Source: Tubiluchus corallicola
Taxonomy: Eukaryota; Priapulida; Priapulimorpha; Priapulimorphida; Tubiluchidae
Length of the DNA stretch: 64,000 nucleotides
Assembly: GCA_030141605.1 (NCBI GenBank)
Contig: JAQGDQ010000514.1
Coordinates: 81,001-145,000, forward strand
Direction of reading: 5' to 3'
Below, in pieces: positions 11,512 to 21,083 of this stretch. The position numbers were made by a program, and so were the translations under genes. Below the pieces are notes generated by a model. It had not been told where the DNA came from. It saw only the letters and a list, made by a program, of their open reading frames with translations, and ran no database searches. The number at the start of each line of letters is the position of its first letter. Position 1 is the stretch's first letter.

Positions 11512-11870
11512 ACATCCAACTGATTTAACCTATGCAGAATGTGAAAATTTGAAATGGCCAAACAAGGATTTTAGTTGCCAATATCATTGGCGTGGTACAG
11601 GAGATGATACCACCTACTCTTGTTATTTTAAAACTGGATTTGTTGATATGACTTATGGAGGAGTTCCATTTAGTGACCTTGGAAACATTGGTCATTGTCT
11701 CTACACAACTGGGAAATGTGCTACTCCAGAAAACCTCCTCGTAGAATGGATTGTCAATCCATCAACTCAAAAAGAATATTTACCAGCTGGAATTATGAAT
11801 GCCTCCATCTCAAAGGGTATGATTATGATCCCTTCTATCCAAGAAGCATAAGCATTTGAGCGTACATGTC
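11507..11870 (+). pseudogene. Viral glycoprotein-like fragment, copy 2
   Basis: Begins after a T-rich stretch with CEHPTDLTYAECENLKWPN and continues through CYFKTGFVDMTYGG and LGNIGHCLYTTGKC to a TAA in place of the Y of the copy at 6.9 kb. The two copies share most residues but differ at many third codon positions, so they come from separate integrations or an old duplication. Both start within a few codons of the same viral residue. Remnant without start codon, signal peptide or membrane anchor. Confidence 0.5.
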
Positions 11871-12665
11871 CTGCTGTATAGTAGTCCTTGTATTATCCCT
11901 ATACAGCGGTATAGGGATGGCACTGTTAAATGAGTCACCTCAAGCCACAGCAACAGCTTGGAATGTGGCATGAAATAGATTGGGAAGTAGACAAATTCAC
12001 AAACCTACAACTTTGTACAACAGTTTTCTCCAGGAACATTTCTAAATGCACAATGAGTCAGACAGCCTGAATGCACCATGACTAGTTTGTGGTGCCAGTG
12101 GTGCAGACCGCTAAGATCTCATCTAATTAGGTAAATTCTTTAAGAAATTATTAAAAATCTGAAGTCTGTTATAGGTCAAGTTGTGTGAGTCTGATTCATT
12201 GGACTGTAAGTGTGTGCAGTTAAAATTTTTGTAATCTGTTTTACATTGACACTTTGGCATAATGTTAAAGCTACTAGAACAGCTACTATAAAAAATTAAG
12301 GCAATGCTTTGGCGAAAAACTATAGTAACTTAAGCAGAGTTTTAATGTTTGACTCTCTCTCTGTGTGTGTGTGCACTTAAAATAAATTTCTTTAGTCTGT
12401 TTTACACTGACACTTTCACTTAATGCTTAAGCTATTATCACTTAACCGTGAAAAATTAAGCCAATTCTCTGGTAAAAAACTATAGTAACTTTAGCAGAGT
12501 TTTAATGTTTGACTATATCATGCTGTTTAAATGATCAGTATTCATTATTTTCCTACAGAATTTGACTGAATTTAAATTGCAAGTGAAAAGACTTCTTTCA
12601 TTTACAATTCCGTGGGAAAACATTTCGCTGCAGCAAGATGATGCGATAATTATGATAATGATGAG
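11871..12665. repeat. Non-coding spacer with interspersed repeat R1 (about 11995-12165)
   Basis: No gene seen. Bases 11995-12165 resemble 44440-44610 (both contain GTCAGACAGCCTGAATGCAC and CTAAGATCTCATCTAATTAG), so an interspersed element is present. A short internal duplication is also visible: the segment near 12240-12340 is echoed at 12405-12520 ('tttgactctctc...' versus 'tttgactatatc'). Confidence 0.6.
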
Positions 12666-13226
12666 CCCCCGGCAGATCATTCTATCGATATATATAAAGG
12701 GCAAGGACTACTATACACAGGACAAATAGCGGACTACAGGCCCATCTACATGGCCACGGGCGCTCTTCTGGAATGGATGAGCTCAATGGATTTGGAAAAA
12801 AGTATAATGGCCTCTTTGTTTGGCGGCTTGGATGCATGCACAATAGATGAAAGATTTTTGGGGCCATATCATTGGCAATTATTGAATACGTTCACGGTTC
12901 ACGTGAATTGTGACTACCTGGGTTCTAACGCTCGAATGTTATTGCAGAAATGAGAAAAAATTTTCCAAACAACATTGGAAGTATTCAATTCGAACATAGA
13001 TCACAAAATTCGATTTGCTATTAGAAAAATGGAGGAGGAATTTTTACCACGACACGGGTTGACAAACAAAATAGAGTGTCCATTGACGTCGTCAGCCATG
13101 CTAGCGGCGGCAGTGGCAGAACCGGCACCTTTCGAATCGCCGTTCTCGATTCATCTGGGCAGAGGGAATTATGTTTTTTTCTTTTTCTTTTTCTTGAGAA
13201 ATAAAATTTTTAAACATTGCCATTGA
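12666..13226 (+). pseudogene. Module A ORFs a and b, copy 2
   Basis: Near-identical copy of 7484-8010. ORF a ends at a TGA at 12951-12953. ORF b (12975-13226) is open here, without the TAG of copy 1, and encodes MEEEFLPRHGLTNK, EPAPFESPFSIHLGRGNY and a phenylalanine run from a (TTTTTC)n tract. The block begins abruptly in unrelated sequence at about 12666, marking a duplication or integration border. Unrecognised family. Confidence 0.45.
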
Positions 13227-13412
13227 TTATTTAACGGCAACAAAAGTGCATTTTAGACTTCTGCACACTCGTTGTCTAGATGTAGATCTTTCAATAAAAT
13301 TCCGCTAATGCAATTTAAGAGTGTTGATTTATATATATATATATATATATGACTCTAATAAAATACTCACGAGCCATTATTTTCTTACAGAGTTTGAGTA
13401 AATAGAAACAAA

Positions 13413-13975
13413 TGCGAATATACTGTAGAAGCAAATCCCTCTACAGTTCTGCAATGAATAATTAAGTCCAGTTTTCCAATGTGTCGCCTTTGTCTATAGA
13501 CTTAGTAGAACGATCATTTGGGTCACTAAGCACTGAAATTGGCTATTTAAACAATGCTGCTCCACTATTTAGTTACTATTTGAGCCACGTGCACGTCTTT
13601 CTTTAGATATTTGGCAATAGTTTCATGAAAGTTACATTCATTACAATGGAGAACGGTGGGATGATGACAGCCATATTAGTAAGTGTAATATACAGTTACT
13701 ATTTGAGCCACGTACACATCTTTCTTTAGATATTTGGCAATACTTTCATTAAAGTTACATTCATTACAATGGAGAATGGTGGGATGATGACAGCCATATT
13801 AGTAAGTGTAATATACAGTTACTATTTGAGCCACGTACACATCTTTCTTTAGATATTTGGCAATACTTTCATTAAAGTTACATTCATTACAATGGAGAAC
13901 GGTGGGATGATGACAGCCATATTAGTAAGTATAATATACAGTTACTATTTGAGCCACGTACACATCTTTCTTTAG
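13413..13975 (+). repeat. Mini-exon leader and array 2 (three internal mini-exons)
   Basis: The leader block is followed by mini-exons at 13607-13678, 13730-13801 and 13853-13924, each 72 nt with AG acceptor and GTAAGT donor and 51-nt spacers. A fourth unit at 13976 runs into the terminal exon. Unit spacing is 123 bases. This shows arrays and terminal exon in one continuous piece, in the order expected for a gene with a multiplied internal exon. The corresponding place at 8235-8635 has no internal mini-exon, so copy number changes between duplicates. Confidence 0.75.
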
Positions 13976-14182
13976 ATATTTGGCAATAGTTTCATGAAAG
14001 TTACATTCATTACAATGGAGAACGGTGGGATAATGACAGCCATATTAGAACCGGCACCTTTCGAATCGCCGTTCGTGATTCATCTGGGCAGAGGGAATTA
14101 TGTTTCAGTAGGCGGCATTTTGCGCACCAAAATTTCAATTAGTAAAAAACACGTGCAACTTTACCATCGATACCCGAAGTAA
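13976..14182 (+). CDS. Terminal exon of the mini-exon gene, module A copy 2
   Basis: Starts right after the acceptor at 13975, contains the mini-exon coding sequence and runs in the same phase into EPAPFESPFVIHLGRGNYVSVGG to a TAA at 14180-14182. The encoded protein is identical to the copy ending at 8635. If the three upstream mini-exons were spliced in, each would add 24 residues without breaking the frame. Function unknown. Confidence 0.45.
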   Translation: MFGNSFMKVTFITMENGGIMTAILEPAPFESPFVIHLGRGNYVSVGGILRTKISISKKHVQLYHRYPK

Positions 14183-14259
14183 GGCTCAATGAATATGAAC
14201 AATTATTTTTAAAAAAAGACCGTATCAATTTTATCATTGCCAAACAAGAAGAACATAGA

Positions 14260-14664
14260 ATGTGGATTTCGCCTAGGGGAGGGCAGTCGTGCATGATGGG
14301 CAGTACCATCTTATCCAACACTCTACAACACTGAGACCTAAGCGACCTCGAGGTACGTGGTGCGACCACAATTTTTGACATCCGTCTATCAGTAAAAGCA
14401 GCCATCTGGAATGGAATTGTATTCATATATGAATTTAATCCAGCTAGTGGATTCATCTGTGATGGCTTTCATGCCCATCTTGTGCCATTCGAATTTAAAC
14501 TACTCATGGGCGACCGAGTCAGGAAATTAATTAGTTCCCCATCAACCCGGAAACGCACTAGAGAGGAAAGTTCTGCAATGAGATTCAATCGAGAACAATT
14601 GGCAGCCGGATCCCATCAGACAGCACGCATCTGTCGTCGACACATCAAGTTTTGCATCTGTTAG
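14260..14664 (+). pseudogene. Module A ORF c, copy 2 (broken)
   Basis: Copy of 8719-9135. A TGA near 14333 (copy 1 reads CGTGAC) breaks the N-terminal half. The C-terminal half stays open from 14482 with a single STRKRTREESS unit and ends at TAG 14662-14664, extended by a changed stop compared with copy 1. Most of the rest is identical. Confidence 0.5.
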
Positions 14665-15061
14665 CTGCCAACCTCGGATTATGATCATCATTTAAAAAGC
14701 TTTTTCTAATTTTCAAGAGGATGAGCAAAACTAATCAATTTTCTATGCAAGAAACTTGGCAATGTTGAGACGCACTAACAAGATTAGGCGTCATCATATT
14801 CATCATTCACCGGAAAAAAGCCCTTTTAATTGTAATTTAACTGGGCACATTTGCTAATTTTTTTCAAATAAAAGAGTGGCTCTCATCAATGTCATGCCAC
14901 ACACATCCGGTCACTGCTAACAGCAGGAGTACACCTTAAATTTTGAGTAAGTGTAATTTTTATTCTTTGCTGATGCGAATTGAAGTCTGTACACTGTGAA
15001 TGTGCGTACACTCACATGGTAATATTTTTTGGATGTTCTTTCTCACATGGTAATATTTGAG

Positions 15062-15063
<2 letters not shown>

Positions 15064-15118
<55 letters not shown>
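15064..15118. repeat. (TA)n microsatellite
   Basis: About 55 bases of alternating TA directly before LTR copy 2. The homologous tract before LTR copy 1 has only about 18 bases, showing rapid length change between otherwise near-identical copies. Confidence 0.9.
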
Positions 15119-15121
<3 letters not shown>

Positions 15122-15433
15122 ACTGCAGGGCTGTGATGAGATGAAGTGTAATACTGGCAGGGGAATACAGCAGAATTCTCAGGTGTGCATGTGAACGTGG
15201 CTTTATCTAGCACATAGACTCTTATTCTGACCTTGTGTTATTAGGAGCCACTAGTCACATGCACACCTGCGCTTATAAAAAGGGTAGGTCTGCTGTAGAT
15301 CCTTGTCAGTGGTCCTCTCCTCCCAGCTCGGTTCACATTTCAGGCTTTGCTCTATTCTATTCTGTTCGGTAAGCTGTTTGGAATAATAAATTGTCATTTT
15401 GATTTTATTATTCATTTTGGTTTTGGTTTGGCA
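15119..15433 (+). mobile_element. LTR-like element, copy 2
   Basis: Same 315-base TG...CA unit as at 9576-9890, differing at a few positions. TATA box at about 15274, AATAAA about 45 bases before the end. It is followed by the leader and the zinc-knuckle frame, which is open without an ATG back into the LTR 3' end. Confidence 0.65.
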
Positions 15434-15438
15434 TTGAC

Positions 15439-16716
15439 TTAGTTCAGCAAAATCGTCGTACAGTGTGCTTTCATTGTAAAGGTGTCAATTCACATGCATC
15501 AGCAATTTGTCCTCGCAAATATAGTGAGTCTGGTGTGGCAAATGTGTATCGTGCAGCTCTTGCACTCGCTTTCAATAGAGGTGGGGACAATCACTATCTC
15601 TTTTTTCAAGGAATACTATGCAACATTATTAGCACTGTCATAATCAATGAATATTATCAACCAAGTGGGAGAAATTATAGTCATTATCATTTTGTAGATT
15701 ATGATTGTATTATGAAAATCAATGAAGAATTCCTGACAACAAGCCAAGACTTTGGATCATCTTATATTCCAGAGATGAAGCGCAATCCATACACCTTTAT
15801 TCCAGAGATGAAGCGCAATCCATACACCTTTATTCCAGAGATGAAGCACAATCCATACACCTTTATTCCAGAGATGAAGCACAATCCATACACCTTTATT
15901 CCAGAGATGAAGCGCAATCCATACACCTTTATTCCAGAGATGAAGCGCAATCCATACACCTTTATTCCAGAGATGAAGCACAATCCATACACCTTTATTC
16001 CAGAGATGAAGCACAATCCATACACCTTTATTCCAGAGATGAAGCACAATCCATACACCTTTATTCCAGAGATGAAGCACAATCCATACACCTTTATTCC
16101 AGAGATGAAGCACAATCCATACACCTTTATTCCAGAGATGAAGCACAATCCATACACCTTTATTCCAGAGATGAAGCACAATCCATACACCTTTATTCCA
16201 GAGATGAAGCACAATCCATACACCTTTATTCCAGAGATGAAGCACAATCCATACACCTTTATAGATAGAAAGAAGGTGATCATTTCAATAAATCCAATTA
16301 TGAACATTTTCAGGACTCGACCACCAATAGATGGGTTGAATGAGGAGAAATTAAATGCAATTGCTTCAGTGAGAGTTCGAATAAACTCAATCCGAGAATC
16401 ATTAGAAATCTATGAGATGCAAGAAGAATTGATGGAAGACTCTAAGGGAGGAGGAACGTACTCGAGTTTCTTACCACCAAATCCTTTTGGAATTGTTCTC
16501 GGAGGAGCCCTTCAAATAATTGGATGGGCAACAATCAAGGAATTAAGACAGGCGAATCCTTCACTTGCTCACTTAGAGACAAACATTATAGAAGTTCTCT
16601 TAACCAACACACGAGTCATTAGCAAAGCTTATTTTAATTTCTACATAATCACCATTAATATATTTCTTTGTAGAAAAACAGTACGTTATTTGGAGTGTAA
16701 TAACGTGATTAGGTGA
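15439..16716 (+). CDS. Gag-knuckle / nucleoprotein-like chimeric ORF, copy 2 (open)
   Basis: A single frame stays open from the LTR end to 16716. It encodes NRRTVCFHCKG (zinc-knuckle-like C-x2-C-x5-H-x4-C), a tyrosine-rich segment, fifteen 11-residue repeats (15766-16260) and about 120 residues of the nucleoprotein-like segment. At 16619 it passes into the repeated zinc-finger flank and ends at TGA. There is no ATG before the knuckle, and the first in-frame candidate is GTG at 15463, so translation is uncertain. The LTR upstream supplies TATA box and leader. Most of the nucleoprotein-like C-terminus present in copy 1 is missing. What the protein would do is unknown. Confidence 0.5.
   Translation, partial: LVQQNRRTVCFHCKGVNSHASAICPRKYSESGVANVYRAALALAFNRGGDNHYLFFQGILCNIISTVIINEYYQPSGRNYSHYHFVDYDCIMKINEEFLTTSQDFGSSYIPEMKRNPYTFIPEMKRNPYTFIPEMKHNPYTFIPEMKHNPYTFIPEMKRNPYTFIPEMKRNPYTFIPEMKHNPYTFIPEMKHNPYTFIPEMKHNPYTFIPEMKHNPYTFIPEMKHNPYTFIPEMKHNPYTFIPEMKHNPYTFIPEMKHNPYTFIPEMKHNPYTFIDRKKVIISINPIMNIFRTRPPIDGLNEEKLNAIASVRVRINSIRESLEIYEMQEELMEDSKGGGTYSSFLPPNPFGIVLGGALQIIGWATIKELRQANPSLAHLETNIIEVLLTNTRVISKAYFNFYIITINIFLCRKTVRYLECNNVIR
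15766..16260 (+). repeat. 33-bp coding minisatellite, 15 units
   Basis: Fifteen direct 33-base repeats coding IPEMK(H/R)NPYTF. The order of H and R variants (RRHHRR then nine H) differs from the 11-unit copy, so the array has expanded or been converted after the block duplicated. Confidence 0.95.
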
Positions 16717-17114
16717 GAGCATTTGGGGGAGAAAAAATCCCTTCTAATTACAATTTAAGTATGGGGTCGTTGGCTCGCTATTTTCAAAATAAAAGAGATC
16801 TTTAGCGAATGAAAAACACCATATGTGTGTTCGTATGCACTGTGACAGCAGCGTGGAAGCTCCAAAATTTACAGTAAGTGTACTTTTATTCTTTAGCATA
16901 TTTTTAGTTTATAATGGTACTTTATTGCTTTTTTCAATAGCAAAGCAATAGACTTTAATTACATCATAATTCGCCTAAGCGAAATTCTTCTTCTTTTGCA
17001 ATAACGTGTGCACACGCGAATTCCATGCTATAACGTTTGAATAGTGTTAATTATTTTCTTACAGAATACAGCTTATAAGAGATCAGCAAACACCCGCTAT
17101 AACACGTGACCATC
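16612..17114 (+). repeat. Repeated 5' flank of the zinc-finger leader (copy 2 of 3)
   Basis: Diverged copy of the block at 5704-6281. It contains a donor-like GTAAGTGTA near 16875 and the acceptor ttttcttacag near 17063, about 50 bases before the ATG at 17115. The nucleoprotein-like ORF enters it directly at the segment 'attagcaaagcttattttaa', so the junction here is a recombination border. Confidence 0.6.
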
Positions 17115-18704
17115 ATGGACCCACTCCGCATTTTCAGGTGCCAGGTGCTAGTGAGAAGATTAGACATTGCCACCTGTGATATATGCGGGCGGGTCTGTCG
17201 TAGTATGAGAGCTATGCAGAGACACGTCACGATCGATCATTATGGCCACGAAAGAAACTTTCTTTGCCACGTGTGTGGTCATACGGTCATGACGCAATAC
17301 GGTCTACGCTCTCGTCTACTACGGAGACATCCAGCGTGACGACAGCGGCGACAGCAACAACAATAACAACAACAATGACAACAACAGCAGCATCAAAATG
17401 GTGGCCGAGATGGCGGCGACGATGATGATGATGATGGGCCGTTTTTGTGTGAGCAATGTGGGCTGCTGTTTCACACAATGGCAGCTTTAGAGAGGCACGC
17501 CGCACAACAGCAGCGTGGCGACCAAGATGGCGATGATGATGATGATGCTGATGAAGCTGCTGGTGGGACGTTTTTGTGTGGCCAATGCGGCATGCTGTTC
17601 CACACAATGGCAGCTTTAGAAAGCCATGGCCCACAACAGCAGCAGCATCAAAATGGTGGCCGAGATGGCGGCGATGACGATGATGATGATGCTGATGCTG
17701 GTGGGCCGTTTTTGTGCAGCCAATGCGGCATGCTGTTCAACACATTGGCGGCTTTAGAGAGCCACGTCACACAACAGCAGCAGCAACAAAATAGCGACGA
17801 CATGGATGATGATGATGATGCTGATGCTGGTGGGTCGTTTTTGTGTGGGCAATGCGGCATGGTGTTCCACACATTGGCGGCTTTAGAGTGGCATGCCACA
17901 CAACAGCAGCAGCAACAAAATGGTGGCTGTGACGACGACGGGCCGTTTTTGTGTGGGCAATGCGGCATGGTGTTCCACACATTGGCGGCTTTAGAGAGGC
18001 ACGCCACACAACAGCAGCAGTAACAAAATGGCGCTCGAGATGGCGACGCCATGGATGATGATGATGATGATGCTGATGCTGGTGGGTCGTTTTTGTGTGG
18101 GCAATGCGGCATGGCGTTCCACACATTGGCGGCTTTAGAGTGGCACGCCACACAACAGCAGCAGTAACAAAATGGCGCTCGAGATGGTGACGCCATGGAT
18201 GATGATGATGATGCTGATGCTGGTGGGTCGTTTTTGTGTGGGCAATGTGGCATGGCGTTCCACACATTGGCGGCTTTAGAGTGGCACGCCACACAACAGC
18301 AGCAGCAACAAAATGGTGGCTGTGACGACGACGGGCCGTTTTTGTGTGGGCAATGCGGCATGGTGTTCCACACATTGGCGGCTTTAGAGAGGCACGCCAC
18401 ACAACAGCAGCAGTAACAAAATGGCGCTCGAGATGGCGACGCCATGGATGATGATGATGATGATGCTGATGCTGGTGGGTCGTTTTTGTGTGGGCAATGC
18501 GGCATGGCGTTCCACACATTGGCGGCTTTAGAGTGGCACGCCACACAACAGCAGCAGCAACAAAATGGTGGCTGTGACGACGACGGGCCGTTTTTGTGTG
18601 GGCAATGCGGCATGGCGTTCCACACATTGGCGGCTTTAGAGTGGCACGCCACACAACAGCAGCAGCAACAAAATGGTGGCTGTGACGACGACGGGCCATA
18701 TCTA
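17115..18704 (+). pseudogene. Zinc-finger protein with ten Cys-Cys-His repeats, copy 2 (multiple stops)
   Basis: The ATG at 17115 opens two genuine C2H2 fingers (both C-x2-C-x12-H-x4-H). An AGA to TGA change at 17337 and further stops near 17370 interrupt the frame, which is otherwise preserved to 18704. From 17445 ten units follow, each with LCGQCGMxFHTxAALExH, a glutamine run and an acidic aspartate run; the commonest unit is 108 bases (36 residues). In these units the second histidine is absent, so only three of four zinc ligands are visible. TAA codons at 18021, 18165 and 18414 sit at glutamine positions. The frame continues directly into the methyltransferase segment. Minus-strand His- or Cys-rich ORFs here are artefacts. 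Confidence 0.65.
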
Positions 18705-19551
18705 ATGGAAAGGCATGTCACAGGAAAGGTACTTGAGTTAGGTGGAGGCGCTGGAGGAGGAACCCAATGGTTGGTCACCCAGAAGAAAGTTAAAGAAGTG
18801 ACCACTCTATGCTTTGATAGAGAGGGACATGGCCGCCATCGATTGGGGGAAGAGAGAACTAACGGCTATGAGAAAAGCCACCTCCATTATTTTTCGACGT
18901 CTGTCAATTACCTTTAATGTTTCAGCGGAAGTTGGATGGCAGGTCAATGCGGCCAGTTGCATTAGCGGTAAAACGTTTAAAGGTAAGCAGGAAATTTACA
19001 CTATGTAGATTTTTTAGTTAGCAAATAGATAGGTATCAAATTAGCGATAAGATATTGAGGCAGCTGTTTTAACTGTTTCGTCGTTTTGAAGTTATTTATT
19101 TATGTTGCAACTATAGCCTGAGGGAAAATACGACTGGCTAGTGTCAGATATAGGTGAAACAAAAACTCAATTTGACTACCAAACCTTATATTCCCGTAGA
19201 AAGAGAGAAAACTTTGACCGGATATTAACAAAAGACAAACCAAAATTAATAGTCTATAAAGAGTTAAGCCCGGGTGATTACAAGCTTGAGGAGTTTGTGA
19301 ACAAATGGGGCTTGCGTGCTGTTAAGTTGCCTTATACTAGGAACTCCGGCACGGAATTCTACTTAGTCAATTTTGGGGAAGGCATGGAATACAGAGAAAT
19401 GGCTAGGGTGGCCACTGAGCTGATGACTCGGATGAGAGTTATGGGACCTCCTATTACAGTAATGGAGAGTGAGAAAGAAATCAAAGAGGAATATTATCAC
19501 CAAAGTAAACCAGACCCAAACAGGAGGAATCCACTTAAAGCACCAGACTAG
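18705..19551 (+). pseudogene. NS5-type methyltransferase fragment of a flavivirus-like virus, copy 1
   Basis: Begins in frame with the zinc-finger array: VTGKVLELGGGAGGG is a SAM-binding glycine loop, followed by an LCFDREGHG segment as in flavivirus NS5. After a frame break near 18910 and about 200 extra bases, it resumes at 19117 with VSDIGE, then IVYKEL and GTEFYLVN. These match the Asp, second Lys and Glu of the K-D-K-E catalytic tetrad of flaviviral 2'-O-methyltransferases. The first Lys lies in the N-terminal part, which is replaced by the finger array. It ends at TAG 19549-19551. In the virus this domain methylates the RNA cap. Here it is an endogenous, broken copy. Confidence 0.75.
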
Positions 19552-19773
19552 ACACTAACCATAGAAAACCTCAAATTCAAGTATAATGTCAGACCTCCTA
19601 GGACGTATTAAAGGAAACGTTTCATTGCCAACCATGCATAATTGTTGCCATGCCAACCATGCATAAACGACTGCATAAACATAACATAAACATATACATA
19701 AACATAGAACTCCATACACAAAGACGCCTACAAAATATTGAATAGTATAGAATATAGGAACAATTAAACGAAC
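19552..19773. repeat. Junction sequence with (ATAAAC)-rich repeat
   Basis: Bases about 19597-19655 (GGACGTATTAAAGGAAAC and following) match 41436-41495 at the end of the NS4-like region, marking a shared junction. About 19664-19710 is a degenerate ATAAAC simple repeat. No gene. Confidence 0.6.
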
Positions 19774-20203
19774 ATGTATAAGAGGATCATACCAATGATG
19801 TTTTTCATTTCTATGGTCAATGGAACGAAGGAAATGAGAAATGAAACGAGAGGAGAAAAAACTCCTACCCTGAGTGCATGCACTGCACTACCTACAATAC
19901 ATAGGCATTATACATGCCCAGTTAAGAGCTGTTATGGATCCATGGTTGTTGTGGACCCAACAGTGCCATGTATATACGTTCAGAACTGTAAACCAGGAGA
20001 GTATATGCACTATAATTGTACTTGTGGGAATAAGAAAGCTGATTACTGCACACATCAGAGTGCCAAATATTTTCAGGATATGACGTGCCAAACTCCTTAT
20101 GATGATTTAAATGGGATTGGAAATGACCCAACCATATGTTCAATTGGAAGTAAAAAACTCCAAGATTGTGAAGAGGAGAATAGAAGAGAAGAATCTATCC
20201 TGT
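19774..20203 (+). CDS. Cysteine-rich secreted, virus-type ORF, copy 1 (unrecognised)
   Basis: The ATG at 19774 is followed by a hydrophobic signal-peptide-like segment (IIPMMFFISMVNG) and about 125 residues with eleven cysteines and an NCT glycosylation site. It looks like the ectodomain of a small secreted or envelope protein. Its position between flavivirus-like methyltransferase and membrane segments suggests the same viral source, but no family could be named. The natural frame is lost near 20203, where a GTAAGT donor-like sequence lies; the open frame then runs on into the spacer. Identical in the second copy. Confidence 0.45.
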
Positions 20204-20243
20204 ATGTAAGTGATTTATGCATAAACATATGCATAAACATATC

Positions 20244-20665
20244 ATCTTTAGCTACCGGGTCTTTACCAAACAATTTTCATCAGCATCACACTGACTCACA
20301 GTCACTAGTAAACACTTTAAACTGTCTTCCCTAATCAATGATGGTAATTCGATGAAAACCTTTTATTTTTCCATATGAATGCGAGTCGCTTGTACCTTAA
20401 TTAAAATTTCATCACAACAGATCCTTCCATAGTTATTTATTTATTGATATTTTTTACAGAGCTTGTACCTTGTGAGGAGAGTCTGGAAGGTTTTGACCTC
20501 AGCTGGGATTCGACTGAGCAGAACTCAGAAGCAGGTGTTTCTACAGTAACCAGTGAACCAGTAAGCGAATTCAAGTGGTGTATGGTGAGTACGAACAGCC
20601 AACGATGTTTTAGCACTTTGTCCATCTCATTTCTCGAGATGAAAATGTGTTAGACATTTTTAATT
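20244..20665 (+). repeat. Module E with exon-like segment, copy 1 of 3
   Basis: Begins after an acceptor-like 'atcatctttag' and includes a 125-base exon-like piece, 20460-20584, with a good acceptor (tattttttacag) and donor (ATG|GTGAGT). The piece encodes PCEESLEGFDLSWDSTEQNS. Copies lie at about 29437-29858 and 41580-42010, the last one with several changes. It could be an exon of a host gene or of a transposon carried along in the duplications. Confidence 0.55.
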
Positions 20666-21083
20666 ATCAAATACAGACATATATAAACATAAAATTCACA
20701 CTAATTTATGAAAGAATACATTACATTAACTATTTGGACAATTCATTATTCTTCTGGCTTTTCATAGTCTGCGTTTTATACAGAAGTGGATATGAAATAA
20801 TGGCACTCACTTTTATAGCATATGTTTACTTTATGTACCGATGTGACACATTCATGGGTATGGTGTTAGTATTTATAGGTTGGTCAATTAACACAACAAT
20901 GGTGACTATTGGCATCCTCATGATGTTAGGTATCACTAATCATTTAGTGGCAACAGTAAATGAAGCAATAGCTAGGGTGTACTACAAGAAAAGGACAAGA
21001 GGGTACTACAATAAGCATGATCTGGTATATATGATCATGATGCTCTTACTTCCTATGGAGATGCACAGGATCCTTTCAACATT
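20647..21083 (+). CDS. Multi-pass membrane ORF, copy 1 (NS2/NS4-like)
   Basis: Encodes at least four hydrophobic stretches (SLFFWLFIVCVLY, IMALTFIAYVYFMY, MGMVLVFIGWSI, VTIGILMMLGI) and a basic loop (YYKKRTRGYY). Such small, multi-spanning proteins are typical of the flavivirus NS2 or NS4 region, where they anchor the replication complex in the ER membrane. Assignment rests on topology and on the neighbouring methyltransferase. The last codons to 21120 overlap the start of ORF X, where two unrelated pieces are joined. The first about 20 codons derive from module E. Confidence 0.4.

Noticed and set aside
10221..16260. Regular 33-bp direct repeats resembling a CRISPR array
   Set aside because: Units are directly adjacent with no spacers, code in frame, and the window is eukaryotic.
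10073..16307. Long minus-strand ORFs over the 33-bp repeats (LHLWNKGVWIV and KVYGLCFISGI repeats)
   Set aside because: They arise because the repeat unit is a multiple of three without stops in several frames. The plus-strand frame continues into non-repeat coding sequence on both sides, the others do not.
18983..19116. A 134-base intron within the methyltransferase fragment
   Set aside because: Donor and acceptor look fair, but joining them does not give an open frame from the upstream part, so an insertion is preferred.
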